This document shows, piece by piece, positions 8,707-17,987 of a DNA stretch of 64,000 nt; within the stretch, counting starts at the first letter, position 1, and each line of letters starts with the position of its first letter. The notes below the pieces were generated by a model. That model ran no database searches. It was given only the letters and a program-made list of their open reading frames with translations, and was not told the origin of the DNA. The stretch comes from Roseibium album. GTDB taxonomy: Bacteria > Pseudomonadota > Alphaproteobacteria > Rhizobiales > Stappiaceae. A program made the position numbers and the translations under genes. The stretch lies in NCBI GenBank assembly GCA_001404055.1, contig CXTY01000014.1, positions 1 to 64,000 on the forward strand, written 5' to 3'.

Positions 8707-9372
8707 CTAGTTATTTTTTGCATTGAAACCCATTCGCCAAAAGTCACTTTCCAAACGGCAGGCCTTTTCAAATAGCGACAGCACGCGGGGATAGCGATGA
8801 TCAGTCAGAACCTGGCTGGCAGTTTCGTCGATCCAGAGTGTAAAATCACTGGCTAATGACTGATATGCCTCACTGGCATATTCCTGGATCCAACGCTGAA
8901 ACGGGTTTTCCGGGTTGTCGCAACCGTCTTGTGTTAGTTGCGCTCCAATTTCTGCATAACCGACGATGCACGGAGCCAACGCAGCTTGCAGATCCAGAAG
9001 ATCACCTGCCATACCAGCGTCCAGAACAAAGCGCGTGTAGGCCATTGTGGGCGTATCTTCAGGCGCATTCTCGATCTCGGCCCTGGGCATTCCCCATTTC
9101 CCGCAAAGCTCGATGTGAAGCTCGAGTTCTACGTCCAGAATTGCTTTCACGCCTTCCAGCGAGTTTCTCATGTCACTCACGCTCGGGCTCTTGTAGACCC
9201 CCAGTGCGTATGCCCTCGCAAACTGGATCAGGAACAAATAGTCCTGAACCAGGTAGTGTTTGAAGCACTCAAGCGGCAACGTTCCATCGCCAAGCTGCCG
9301 GACGAAGTCATGCTGCGTGTATTGGGTCCATTGCGGAGCCGCATCGGCCTTCAGCCGCTCAAACAAATTCAT
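8707..9372 (-). CDS. tenA: TenA-family aminopyrimidine aminohydrolase / thiaminase II
   Basis: TenA proteins hydrolyse aminopyrimidine products of thiamine breakdown and so salvage the pyrimidine half for thiamine synthesis. The 221-residue length is standard. LVQDYLFLIQFARAYALG near residues 41-58 and ALAPCIVGYAEIG with the catalytic Cys at about 135 identify the TenA_C subtype. No other thiamine gene is nearby. It runs toward the plus-strand cyclase gene and lies just downstream of sufA on the same strand, but thiamine salvage and Fe-S assembly have no direct link, so co-transcription may be incidental. Confidence 0.88.
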   Translation of the reverse strand: MNLFERLKADAAPQWTQYTQHDFVRQLGDGTLPLECFKHYLVQDYLFLIQFARAYALGVYKSPSVSDMRNSLEGVKAILDVELELHIELCGKWGMPRAEIENAPEDTPTMAYTRFVLDAGMAGDLLDLQAALAPCIVGYAEIGAQLTQDGCDNPENPFQRWIQEYASEAYQSLASDFTLWIDETASQVLTDHRYPRVLSLFEKACRLESDFWRMGFNAKNN

Positions 9373-9407
9373 GAAAAGAAACTCTCAGGCGGAAATAACC
9401 GCGAAAA

Positions 9408-9785
9408 CTATCGCGCAATGGCATTCAAATCTGCAGCCTGAAGCGAGACTGACTCTCCGCAACCACAGGCGGACACTTCGTTCGGGTTCTTAAACACGAA
9501 TCCTGAACGAAATTTTGTTACTTCAAAATCCATCTCTGTCCCGAGCAGGAACAAGACTGCGGAGGGATCGACAAAAAGCTTTGCGCCCTTGTCTTCAATG
9601 ACATCGTCACCGGCTTTGGGCTCGTCAACAAGGTCCATGGTGTATTCCATGCCGGCACAGCCGCCTTTTTTGATGCCGACGCGCAAACCAATTGCGTTCT
9701 TGTCAGAGTTCGCGACAAGTCCGCGCACTCGCTCTGCAGCAACGTCAGTCAGGGTCAAAACCTGAAATTTTCCGGCGGAAGCCAT
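9408..9785 (-). CDS. sufA: A-type Fe-S cluster carrier SufA
   Basis: This is a 125-residue HesB/IscA-type carrier that passes Fe-S clusters from the SufBCD scaffold to target proteins. The three ligand cysteines are visible: Cys43 in KKGGCAGMEY and Cys107/Cys109 in SACGCGES. The ATG at 9785 has GAGGAAAAT just upstream. It is the last gene of the minus-strand suf operon, after sufT. SufA is the natural name from context; ErpA/IscA proteins share the same motifs. Confidence 0.92.
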   Translation of the reverse strand: MASAGKFQVLTLTDVAAERVRGLVANSDKNAIGLRVGIKKGGCAGMEYTMDLVDEPKAGDDVIEDKGAKLFVDPSAVLFLLGTEMDFEVTKFRSGFVFKNPNEVSACGCGESVSLQAADLNAIAR

Positions 9786-9857
9786 ATTTTCCTCGTTCGG
9801 TTCCGGTGTTCAAAACCTGATATAGTGTGTCAGCTTATCGGATAAAAGGTTGCCAAC

Positions 9858-10253
9858 TCAATACCAGTTAAGCGCAACCTTTGCCTCATCGGACATTCGG
9901 TCGGGCGTCCAGGGCGGATCAAAGACCATATCCACATTCACCGGACCGACACCAGCGACCGCAGAAACCGCATCCGCGACCCAACCAGGCATCTCACCCG
10001 CAACGGGGCAACCTGGCGCCGTCAGCGTCATGTCAATGTTGATTGACCGGTCATCATCTATGTCGACCTTGTAGATCAGGCCCAACTCGTAAATGTCACA
10101 CGGAATTTCCGGATCATAGACAGATTTCAGTGCCCCGACGATATCGGTCGTCAATTGATCTAGCTCAGCGGCTGGAATTGCGCTTTTGGCAGACACCTGT
10201 GCCTGCAGTTCTTCGCCGTCCGCATTGGTGTCGATTGTTGTTACGTTTTCCAT
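9858..10253 (-). CDS. sufT: Fe-S assembly factor SufT (MIP18/DUF59 family)
   Basis: SufT-type proteins help mature Fe-S proteins, especially under high demand. This 131-residue product has the DUF59 core SVYDPEIPCDIYELGLIYKV followed by MTLTAPGCPVAGEMPGWV with the conserved Cys, and a DPPWTPDRMS end. The first 30 residues are a variable extension. It sits between sufS and sufA, the usual alphaproteobacterial order. Paralogues in phenylacetate degradation (PaaD) share the fold, but the operon settles the role. Confidence 0.92.
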   Translation of the reverse strand: MENVTTIDTNADGEELQAQVSAKSAIPAAELDQLTTDIVGALKSVYDPEIPCDIYELGLIYKVDIDDDRSINIDMTLTAPGCPVAGEMPGWVADAVSAVAGVGPVNVDMVFDPPWTPDRMSDEAKVALNWY

Positions 10254-10265
10254 ATTGGACCCGAT

Positions 10266-11522
10266 TTATCCGAAGAAACTCTGCGCCTTCAACAACGCAT
10301 CGTAAAGTGCATCAACTTCCGAACGCGTATTGTAGAGCCCGAAGCTTGCCCGACATGTAGAGGTTACACCATACCTTGCCAAGAGTGGCTGCGCGCAATG
10401 CGTCCCTGCCCTGACCGCGACCCCTGCCCGGTCAATGATCGTCGACACGTCGTGTGCATGGGCGCCTTCCATCTCAAACGAGATTATAGCCCCTTTGCCC
10501 GGCGCCTCACCAAATACCCTTAGTGAGTTGATCTCTTTCAGCTTCTGGTGCGCGTAATCTTTCAAATCTGCTTCGTGGCGGGCAATATTTTCACGGCCGA
10601 TTGCGTCCATATAGTCCAGTGCTGCACCAAGGCCGATGGCCTGTACAATGGGCGGCGTGCCTGCTTCAAACCGATGTGGAGGATCGTTGTAGGTGATCAC
10701 ATCCTCGGTCACATCGAGGATCATTTCACCACCACCGTTAAATGGTCGAAGCGCCTTCAGCCTTTCCGGCTTGCCCCAAAGTACACCTATGCCTGAAGGC
10801 CCATACACTTTGTGTCCGGTAAAAACGTAGTAGTCGCAGTCGAGGTCCTGAACATCGACCGGTAGATGCACCGCAGCCTGACTGCCGTCCACAAGAACTG
10901 GAATACCGCGTTCATGGGCAATGCGGCAGACCTCCTTGATTGGGACAACAGTGCCCAGAACGTTGGACATGTGGGTTATCGCAACCAGCTTGGTGCGATC
11001 ACTCAAAGCATCCGTAAAGGCGTCCAGATCGAATGATCCGTCTTCCTTCACATAGACCCATTTAAGCTTTGCACCATTGCGTTCGCGGTGGAAGTGCCAC
11101 GGCACAATATTGGAATGATGCTCCATGATGGACAAGACGATTTCATCGCCCTCGCCAAAATAGTCTGGACCCAACCCATAGGAAACCAGGTTGATCGCCT
11201 CGGTGGTCGATTTGGTGAAAACCACATCGTCAACAGATTTGGCATTCAGGAAACGGCGTACTTTCTCGCGCGCGGCTTCATAGTTGTCAGTCGCAGTGTT
11301 GGACAGAAAATGCAGACCACGGTGCACATTGGCATATTCCTCGGAATAGGCCTTGGTCACAGCATCTATCACTGCATTCGGCTTCTGTGCCGATGCGCCA
11401 TTGTCCAGATAAACAAGCGGTTTGCCGTAGACTTCCCTTGAAAGAATTGGGAAGTCCTTACGGATGGCTTCGACATCATAACCGGACGTGTGCGATGTCT
11501 TTTCAGCGGTTGCGACCGTCAT
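10266..11522 (-). CDS. sufS: Cysteine desulfurase SufS (group II)
   Basis: SufS removes sulfur from cysteine and supplies persulfide to the SufBCD scaffold. The 418-residue PLP enzyme shows the PLP-lysine motif FTGHKVYGPSGIGVLWG, the catalytic-Cys region STCRASFGLYNT (Cys at about 390) and the group II block RAGTHCAQPLLARYG. It lies 42 bases after sufD and 12 bases before sufT. No sufE lies between the suf genes here, so the sulfur-transfer partner must be encoded elsewhere or differ. Confidence 0.95.
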   Translation of the reverse strand: MTVATAEKTSHTSGYDVEAIRKDFPILSREVYGKPLVYLDNGASAQKPNAVIDAVTKAYSEEYANVHRGLHFLSNTATDNYEAAREKVRRFLNAKSVDDVVFTKSTTEAINLVSYGLGPDYFGEGDEIVLSIMEHHSNIVPWHFHRERNGAKLKWVYVKEDGSFDLDAFTDALSDRTKLVAITHMSNVLGTVVPIKEVCRIAHERGIPVLVDGSQAAVHLPVDVQDLDCDYYVFTGHKVYGPSGIGVLWGKPERLKALRPFNGGGEMILDVTEDVITYNDPPHRFEAGTPPIVQAIGLGAALDYMDAIGRENIARHEADLKDYAHQKLKEINSLRVFGEAPGKGAIISFEMEGAHAHDVSTIIDRAGVAVRAGTHCAQPLLARYGVTSTCRASFGLYNTRSEVDALYDALLKAQSFFG

Positions 11523-11564
11523 GCGGCGCTGCTCCTGTTCCAGTTCAGCCAGTGTTTATCGGCT

Positions 11565-12884
11565 TCAATGCCCTGCGAGCCAACCACGCACGCGCGCTTC
11601 AAGGCCCTCGGTAACATTGTCTTCGCCGTATTCTTCGATTGCTTCTGAAAGAAAAGCCAGAACCAGAAGCGTCTTGGCTTCATCTTCCGGAATTCCACGA
11701 GCACGTAAATAGAACAGCAGATCTTCGTCAATTTGACCGCTGGTCGCACCATGGGCACAAATTACATCGTCAGCGAAGATTTCCAGTTCGGGTTTGTTGG
11801 CCATTTCCGCTTCTTCGGACAAAAGAAGCGCCTGGGTCATCATTTCACCATCAGTCTTTTGCGCGTGCTGCGCGACATTGATGCGGCCCTGATAGACACC
11901 CTTAGCCCGGCCATCCAGAACGGTTTTGAAGAATTCACGGCTATTACAGTTCGGAACAGCGTGATCGACAATCAGCGTCTGGTCGGCAAGGTCATCACCG
12001 CCTGCCATGGTAACGCCGTAAATCTTGGCTTCGGAATTCTCACCTTTGAATTCGACGAACTGCTGGTTCCTTGAAAACCGCATTCCAGCGACAAAACCCA
12101 GCGACTTGAGCTCAGCTTGTGCACCGACCTTCGCGATGGTTGTCAAAAGGCGGGCCGCATCGGTACGTCCCACAATCAATCGTGTTGCAGCCAAAGAAGA
12201 ATTGTCGGCAACATCATAGTCAAACACGGCGTTGAGTTCGCCCTCGCCTGTGTCACCAACGAAGCTTTCCAGCAAACGCAGTTTTGCGCCTTTGCCAAGA
12301 ACAATCTTGTTGCGGGTGACCTGTGCACCAGTTGACGTGGCAACATGAACCAGTTCGACTGGTTTGGAGAGTGTAGCTCCTGCCTTTACCTCAATAACGA
12401 CACCACCCTGAACAAACGCTGTATTCAGCGCGATAACGCCATCGTTGGGTCCAGCCTTTGGAGAGCCAAGCAGCTGAGCACTGTGTTCGCCGGCAAGAGC
12501 GTCGCTCATGTTGGTCACAGTTGCGCCCTCACTCGCCAGTGCAGCGGCGTCGGATAGGTCTTCCAGATAGATGCCATTGGCAAGGACAACCTTATAGCGG
12601 TCAAGCTCACCAAAAGTGTCCTGAGCTACCAAAACCGCTCTCGCAGCGGAAATGTCAGCAACGTCCGCCAAAGGTGCAGCAGATTTCAAAAATGCGCGCA
12701 GGTCGGAGTACTTGTATTCTTCTACCCTGCGATGCGGCAGCCCTTTTTCTCGAACCTGATTGAGAGCTGCTTCGCGGAGCGCAGCAACAGCAACAGAACC
12801 TGGCAAGGCATCTTTGGCGCGTTCAAAGCGATTAAACAGATCGCTTTCTGCCTGGGTGTGTTTGATGGGTACGCTGGCATTCAT
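11565..12884 (-). CDS. sufD: Fe-S scaffold subunit SufD
   Basis: SufD pairs with SufB and the SufC ATPase to form the SufBC2D scaffold for Fe-S clusters. The C-terminal beta-helix region has the family blocks QTLIVDHAVPNCNSREFFKT, GRINVAQHAQKTDGEM and ICAHGATSGQIDEDLLFYLRARGI, with the conserved His near the SufB interface. ATG at 12884 was chosen because GAGGGAGAAA lies 6-8 bases upstream; the frame could start at TTG 12902 and would then overlap sufC's stop. The length of about 439 residues is usual. Confidence 0.94.
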   Translation of the reverse strand: MNASVPIKHTQAESDLFNRFERAKDALPGSVAVAALREAALNQVREKGLPHRRVEEYKYSDLRAFLKSAAPLADVADISAARAVLVAQDTFGELDRYKVVLANGIYLEDLSDAAALASEGATVTNMSDALAGEHSAQLLGSPKAGPNDGVIALNTAFVQGGVVIEVKAGATLSKPVELVHVATSTGAQVTRNKIVLGKGAKLRLLESFVGDTGEGELNAVFDYDVADNSSLAATRLIVGRTDAARLLTTIAKVGAQAELKSLGFVAGMRFSRNQQFVEFKGENSEAKIYGVTMAGGDDLADQTLIVDHAVPNCNSREFFKTVLDGRAKGVYQGRINVAQHAQKTDGEMMTQALLLSEEAEMANKPELEIFADDVICAHGATSGQIDEDLLFYLRARGIPEDEAKTLLVLAFLSEAIEEYGEDNVTEGLEARVRGWLAGH

Positions 12885-12898
12885 GTCGCGTTTCTCCC

Positions 12899-13654
12899 TC
12901 AAGCGGCCGTATCGATATAATCGGCGTAGCCCTTTTCTTCCAGCTCAAGCGCCAGGCTCTTGTCACCCGTTTTTACAATCCGTCCCTTGGACAGAACGTG
13001 GACGACATCTGGCACAATGTGATCAAGAAGACGCTGATAATGCGTGATCACCACCATGGCTCGCTCGGGAGAGCGAAGCTTGTTGACGCCTTCGGACACG
13101 ATCCGCAACGCATCGATATCAAGGCCGGAATCGGTTTCATCGAGCACACAAAGTTTTGGTTCCAACAGGGACATCTGCAGAATTTCAGCACGCTTCTTTT
13201 CACCGCCGGAAAACCCAACATTGAGCGGACGCTTCAGCATATCCATGGAAACATTCAGGTGCGCAGCGGCGGCCTTTACGCGCCTCATGAAGTCCGGAAT
13301 GGACAGCACATCTTCACCGCGCGCCTTGCGCTGTGCGTTCATGGCCGTCTTCAGGAATTCCATGGTGGCAACACCTGGAATTTCGATCGGATACTGGAAC
13401 GCCAGAAACATGCCAGCGGCTGCCCGTTCATCAGGGGCCATTTCGAGCATGTTCTCACCGTTGAAGAGCACTTCACCTTCGGTGACTTCGTAACTGTCCC
13501 TGCCAGCCAGAATGTACGACAGGGTCGACTTTCCTGAACCATTCGGGCCCATGATGGCGTGAACTTCGCCCGTATTGACGGTCAGGTTCACACCGCGCAG
13601 GATTTCAGTATCTTCATCCGCGACGCGGGCATGCAGGTTTTTGATCTCAAGCAT
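12899..13654 (-). CDS. sufC: Fe-S assembly ATPase SufC
   Basis: SufC is the ABC-type ATPase of the SufBC2D scaffold and acts in the cytosol. Walker A is GPNGSGKSTLSYILAG, followed by the SufC-specific region EITEGEVLFNG-like (here EVTEGEVLFNGENML), signature FSGGEKKRAEILQM, and Walker B with LCVLDETDSGLDIDALRIV. The D-loop SGLDID is typical of SufC. ATG at 13654 begins MLEIKNLHA and has GAGGAC upstream; a longer frame to 13699 lacks support. It lies between sufB and sufD, 67 bases from sufB. Confidence 0.95.
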   Translation of the reverse strand: MLEIKNLHARVADEDTEILRGVNLTVNTGEVHAIMGPNGSGKSTLSYILAGRDSYEVTEGEVLFNGENMLEMAPDERAAAGMFLAFQYPIEIPGVATMEFLKTAMNAQRKARGEDVLSIPDFMRRVKAAAAHLNVSMDMLKRPLNVGFSGGEKKRAEILQMSLLEPKLCVLDETDSGLDIDALRIVSEGVNKLRSPERAMVVITHYQRLLDHIVPDVVHVLSKGRIVKTGDKSLALELEEKGYADYIDTAA

Positions 13655-13720
13655 TGAGATATGTCCTCGTAAAACGTTGGGCTTTCGGGCCCTGATCACA
13701 TTATTCCTTTGTCGGGTCTT

Positions 13721-15193
13721 TTACCCAACAGACCCTTCAAGACTGATCGAGATCAGCTTCTGTGCTTCAACCGCAAATTCCATTGGCAGCTGCTGAATCA
13801 CGTCTTTGACGAAGCCGTTGACGATCAGCGCTACGGCTTCTTCATCTGACAGTCCGCGCTGCTGGCAATAGAACATCTGATCGTCCGAGATCTTTGATGT
13901 CGTTGCTTCATGCTCAAACTGGGCAGACGCGTTTTTGCTCTCGATGTAGGGAACCGTGTGAGCGCCACAATCCTGACCGACCAGGAGCGAGTCGCACTGG
14001 GTAAAGTTCCGCGCATTGGACGCCTTGCGATGTGCAGATACCAGACCCCGATAAGTATTCTGGGAGCGGCCAGCTGAGATACCTTTTGAGATGATCCGGC
14101 TGGAAGTATTCTTGCCGAGATGGATCATCTTTGTGCCGCTGTCGACCTGCTGATATCCATTGGAGACAGCGATCGAATAGAACTCGCCACGTGAATTTTC
14201 ACCGCGCAGGATACATGACGGATATTTCCAGGTAATCGCAGACCCGGTTTCGACCTGTGTCCAGGAAATCTTGGAATTTTTACCGCGGCAATCACCACGT
14301 TTGGTAACGAAGTTATAGATACCGCCCTTGCCGTTCTTGTCGCCCGGGAACCAGTTCTGAACGGTCGAATATTTGATTTCCGCATCGTCCAGCGCAACAA
14401 GTTCGACAACAGCAGCATGAAGCTGGTTTTCATCGCGTTGAGGGGCAGTACATCCTTCCAGATAGGAAACGTACGAACCCTTTTCCGCAATTATCAGCGT
14501 GCGTTCGAACTGGCCGGTATTCTGCTCGTTGATCCGGAAATAGGTCGACAGCTCCATCGGGCAGCGGACGCCTTCAGGGATGTAGACAAAGGACCCATCA
14601 GAGAAGACAGCCGAGTTCAGCGTCGCATAGAAATTGTCGGTTACCGGAACAACAGAGCCAAGGTATTTCCTGACCAGATCGGGATACTCGCGAAGAGCTT
14701 CCGAGATTGAACAGAAGATGACACCTGCCTTTTTCAGCTCTTCCTTGAAGGTCGTGACAACCGAAACGGAATCAAAAACCGCGTCAACTGCAACCCGGTT
14801 CTTTGGTTCAACACCGGCCAGAATTTCCTGCTCGGAAAGAGGAATACCGAGTTTTTCGTAGGTTGCCAGCAACTCCGGATCAACCTCGTCGAGGCTCTTG
14901 GGGCCTTCCACGGACTTTGGAGCGGCCCAATAGTAAAGGTCGTCAAAATCGATCTTTGGATAGGAAACACGCGCCCATTCAGGCTCTTCCATCTGCTGGA
15001 ACCGGCGTAGCGCATCAAGGCGCCATTCGGTCATCCATTCCGGCTCGTTCTTTTTGGCGGACAGAAACCGAACTGTTTCCTCAGAAAGGCCTTTAGCACC
15101 TTTCTCGGACTCAATATCGGTCACAAAGCCGTATTTATACTGGTCAACATCGATGGCTTTCACCTTGTCGATGGTTTCCTGTACAGCTGGCAT
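13721..15193 (-). CDS. sufB: Fe-S scaffold subunit SufB
   Basis: SufB is the main scaffold on which the cluster is assembled. The 490-residue length is typical. Family blocks include [78 protein letters not shown] and the C-terminal [20 protein letters not shown]. The Cys in RGDCRGK and the Glu/His in QFEHEA are conserved positions linked to cluster assembly. GGAGGCAAAAT precedes ATG at 15193. It follows the group I desulfurase by 104 bases. Confidence 0.96.
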   Translation of the reverse strand: MPAVQETIDKVKAIDVDQYKYGFVTDIESEKGAKGLSEETVRFLSAKKNEPEWMTEWRLDALRRFQQMEEPEWARVSYPKIDFDDLYYWAAPKSVEGPKSLDEVDPELLATYEKLGIPLSEQEILAGVEPKNRVAVDAVFDSVSVVTTFKEELKKAGVIFCSISEALREYPDLVRKYLGSVVPVTDNFYATLNSAVFSDGSFVYIPEGVRCPMELSTYFRINEQNTGQFERTLIIAEKGSYVSYLEGCTAPQRDENQLHAAVVELVALDDAEIKYSTVQNWFPGDKNGKGGIYNFVTKRGDCRGKNSKISWTQVETGSAITWKYPSCILRGENSRGEFYSIAVSNGYQQVDSGTKMIHLGKNTSSRIISKGISAGRSQNTYRGLVSAHRKASNARNFTQCDSLLVGQDCGAHTVPYIESKNASAQFEHEATTSKISDDQMFYCQQRGLSDEEAVALIVNGFVKDVIQQLPMEFAVEAQKLISISLEGSVG

Positions 15194-15297
15194 ATTTTGC
15201 CTCCATTATGCGGACCCCGTGTCCGCGTTCGTTCGTTTCGTTGCAGAGCTTTCATTCGCCCTGCGTTATTCTGCGGCGCGACGCGCCATTTGCATGT

Positions 15298-16467
15298 CTA
15301 AGCTGCCCTGTGCCGTGCTTCCGGGTTCAACCGGTCGACGATCTTGGGCCAAATCTCAAGAAAACGGTCAATATCTGCGTCCCCTGTGTCCCAACCCATC
15401 GAGATACGGAGTGCGCAACGTGCAAGGTCCTCATCGACGCCCATGGCAGTCAGGACGTGAGAAACAGATACCTTTCCAGAAGAGCACGCAGAACCTGAGG
15501 ACACAGATAGATTTTCCAGGTCGAACGCGATCAAGGCTGTTTCAGCAGGAATTCCAGCAAGGGCAAAACAACAGGTGTTCGCCAGACGCTCTGCCGTCTC
15601 ACCAAAGATAACAGTGGCTGGGCAAGCAGAGCGTAGGCCCTTCTCAAGCCTGGCTTTCATCCCACTCAAATGGCTGGTGTCGGACGCTTCTTCAAGCGCT
15701 TCTTCGGCTGCTTTACCAAATCCTGATATTGCAGCAACATTTTCTGTTCCACCCCTGCGCCAGTTCTCCTGGCCACCGCCAACCATGAGCGGTGCAGGAA
15801 CTTTTGCAGTAGAACGGACGACAATTGCCCCAATGCCCTGAGGTCCGCCAAGTTTGTGCGCCGACAAAGTGATAACGTCGGCCTGCCATTGAGCAAGATC
15901 GATATCCATACGCCCGGCAGCCTGGACGGCGTCTACATGAAAATAATGACCATGTTCGTGAACCAATGCGCCAATCTCAGCCAACGGCTGAACAACGCCG
16001 GTTTCATTGTTGGCGGCCATAACCGAAACCAGGCTGGGTTCAGCGTTGGCGAGCGCATCCGCTAGTCGGTCGAGCAGCACCCGTCCGTTCGAATCAACAG
16101 GAAGGACAACCTGATCGACAACCGCGAACCTGCCACCGGTTACCACTGACGGGTGTTCCACGGCGCTTCTGAAAAGTTTGTCGAGATAGACAGGCGCCCC
16201 CTGATCCTGCCAAGATGGGGTCAAAGCCGTCATATTGGCCTCTGTACCACCCGAAACAAAGGTAACCGCCATCGTTTTTGCTCTGCAGAGTCGAGCAACC
16301 TTCTCCCGCGCCTTTTCAATTCGGCCACGTGCCTTGCGGCCATGGCCATGGACAGATGAGGCGTTTCCAGCGTCGTTCAGTGCTGCGATCATGGTCTCGC
16401 GCACGCTGGCGCGCATTGGCGCACCGGCATTGTGGTCGAGATAGATCGGAGCAGAATGGCGCGTCAT
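15298..16467 (-). CDS. Cysteine desulfurase, group I (NifS/IscS type), first gene of suf operon
   Basis: This second PLP cysteine desulfurase differs in class from SufS. It has YLDHNAGAPM at the start, TLSAHKLGGPQGIGAIV with the PLP lysine, and the active-site loop SVSSGSACSSGKVSVSHVL, whose SSGSACSSG is group I (IscS/NifS). Many Hyphomicrobiales suf operons begin with such a gene. ATG at 16467 was chosen for AAGAGGTGTC upstream; the open frame extends to 16530. No IscR-type regulator gene stands before it, unlike several relatives. It may supply sulfur to a different acceptor (tRNA thiolation, for example) or back up SufS. Confidence 0.92.
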   Translation of the reverse strand: MTRHSAPIYLDHNAGAPMRASVRETMIAALNDAGNASSVHGHGRKARGRIEKAREKVARLCRAKTMAVTFVSGGTEANMTALTPSWQDQGAPVYLDKLFRSAVEHPSVVTGGRFAVVDQVVLPVDSNGRVLLDRLADALANAEPSLVSVMAANNETGVVQPLAEIGALVHEHGHYFHVDAVQAAGRMDIDLAQWQADVITLSAHKLGGPQGIGAIVVRSTAKVPAPLMVGGGQENWRRGGTENVAAISGFGKAAEEALEEASDTSHLSGMKARLEKGLRSACPATVIFGETAERLANTCCFALAGIPAETALIAFDLENLSVSSGSACSSGKVSVSHVLTAMGVDEDLARCALRISMGWDTGDADIDRFLEIWPKIVDRLNPEARHRAA

Positions 16468-16663
16468 GACACCTCTTAAGCCTGTATAAGGTTTGGGTAT
16501 GGGTAGAAAATCCGCAGAATTGCCAGTCACATGTTCGAAAAACTTGTAATTTTCCGCTGTGATGACGATAACACCCTCAACCGGTCGAACTGAGTATTGT
16601 CTGCCTTTGGTGGTGATGCGAACTTTCGAACAATTCTAAACAGGGTTCTAAAAACTTGGAGGC

Positions 16664-16684
16664 TAAGAGTCAAGTTTAGACTTA
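16664..16684. promoter_or_regulatory. Imperfect dyad in the suf / hydrolase divergent promoter
   Basis: TAAG-A-GTC at 16664-16671 and GACTTA at 16679-16684 form an imperfect inverted repeat. It sits in the 296-base region between the suf operon and the divergent hydrolase gene, about where an Fe-S or iron regulator would bind. No match to a defined RirA, Irr or IscR box is claimed. Confidence 0.3.
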
Positions 16685-16763
16685 CGGGAAACCACGTATC
16701 TAGAACCCCCATTCCAGCGTCGATATCAATCGACGCGACAATATGACAAGGACATAGCGCTTC

Positions 16764-17432
16764 ATGCCTGAGGTGATCTTTAACGGTCCCGCCGGCCGGC
16801 TCGAGGGCCGGTTCCATCCCGCGAAAAAACGCAACGCTCCCATCGCCCTTGTTCTGCATCTGCATCCACAATTTGGCGGAACGATGAACAACCAGATTGT
16901 TTATCAGATGTATTACATGTTTGCCCGGCGTGGTTTTGCGGTTCTGCGCTTCAATTTCCGCGGTGTTGGTCGGTCACAGGGTACATTCGACCATGGTCAG
17001 GGCGAGTTGTCTGATGCTGCAGCGGCACTTGACTGGGTTCAGACCATTCATCCAGACGCTCGCGCTTGCTGGATCGCAGGGTTTTCCTTTGGCGCATGGA
17101 TCGGCATGCAGCTTTTGATGCGCCGTCCGGAAGTGGAAGGGTTTATCTCCGTTGCACCGCCTGCAAACCTTCACGACTTTTCCTTCCTTGCGCCCTGCCC
17201 TTCATCCGGGCTGATTGTTCATGGCGACAACGACAAGGTCGTTCCGCAAAAGGATGTGCAGACGCTGGTCGACAAACTGAAAACCCAAAAAGGTATCGTG
17301 ATCGACCATGAAACCATTCCGGGCGCGAACCACTTCTTTGAAAATGACATGGACGACTTGCTTGGGCGCTGCGGCACATATGTCGATGGCCGCCTCGGTT
17401 TGACCGAAGCCGATTACCTCGACATCGATTGA
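16764..17432 (+). CDS. Alpha/beta hydrolase
   Basis: This is a 222-residue cytosolic alpha/beta hydrolase. The nucleophile elbow is GFSFGA (Ser at about 112), the acid is likely Asp in HGDNDKVV, and the base is His in GANHFFEND. HLHPQFGGTMNNQIVY and LRFNFRGVGRSQG are typical of a conserved subgroup (serine aminopeptidase/dienelactone hydrolase-like) that often neighbours suf operons in Hyphomicrobiales. The substrate is unknown. It is divergent from the suf operon and ends at a strong terminator. Confidence 0.85.
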   Translation: MPEVIFNGPAGRLEGRFHPAKKRNAPIALVLHLHPQFGGTMNNQIVYQMYYMFARRGFAVLRFNFRGVGRSQGTFDHGQGELSDAAAALDWVQTIHPDARACWIAGFSFGAWIGMQLLMRRPEVEGFISVAPPANLHDFSFLAPCPSSGLIVHGDNDKVVPQKDVQTLVDKLKTQKGIVIDHETIPGANHFFENDMDDLLGRCGTYVDGRLGLTEADYLDID

Positions 17433-17449
17433 TCCTGAATGAGTGAATA

Positions 17450-17476
17450 GGCTCGCCTGCCAGGCGGGCCTTTTTT
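17450..17476 (+). terminator. Intrinsic terminator after alpha/beta hydrolase
   Basis: GGCTCGCCTG and CAGGCGGGCC form a GC-rich stem (one G-T pair, tight loop), followed directly by six T. It ends the hydrolase transcript 18 bases past its stop. Confidence 0.88.
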
Positions 17477-17488
17477 GAGGACTGTCTG

Positions 17489-17971
17489 GTGAACGAAAAG
17501 GCTTTAGATCTCACGTTTCGTGTTGCCGACCAGAACGATCTCGCTGACCTACTGGCGCTCTATAAACATCTTATTTCAACTGATCTTCCGACCACGCTCG
17601 AAAGCCAGAAACAGACTTTCCGAGAAATGCTGTCTCACCCTGGCTTGAGTGTCATTGTCGGGCACTTAGGCGATAAGCTTGTCACGTCCTGTACGCTTGT
17701 GGTGATCCCAAATCTCACGCGAGGTTGCGCTTCATATGCTGTGATCGAAAATGTGATCACTCACACTGATTTCCGCGGAATGGGCATCGGCGAAAAAATC
17801 ATGAGGCAGGCAATCCAACGTGCTTGGGACGCTGGCTGTTACAAGGTTATGTTGATGTCGGGCTCTCAAAACGGAAAGGCCAACACATTTTACCAACGCC
17901 TGGGCTTTCAAAAAAGTAAAATCGGATTTGAGACGAGGCGGCCTGGGTACGCGTCCCGACCTGTCACCTGA
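17489..17971 (+). CDS. GNAT-family N-acetyltransferase
   Basis: This 160-residue protein has the acetyl-CoA-binding motif RGMGIGEKIM in ENVITHTDFRGMGIGEKI and the C-terminal NTFYQRLGFQKSKIGFE block of GNAT enzymes. The start is GTG at 17489 with TGAGGA upstream. It lies just after the terminator at 17450-17476, so the TGAGGA is its own signal. The acceptor substrate cannot be told from sequence. It converges with the minus-strand DUF2155 gene, with 16 bases between stops. Confidence 0.87.
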   Translation: MNEKALDLTFRVADQNDLADLLALYKHLISTDLPTTLESQKQTFREMLSHPGLSVIVGHLGDKLVTSCTLVVIPNLTRGCASYAVIENVITHTDFRGMGIGEKIMRQAIQRAWDAGCYKVMLMSGSQNGKANTFYQRLGFQKSKIGFETRRPGYASRPVT

Positions 17972-17987
17972 CGTCGACCATCTTCAG

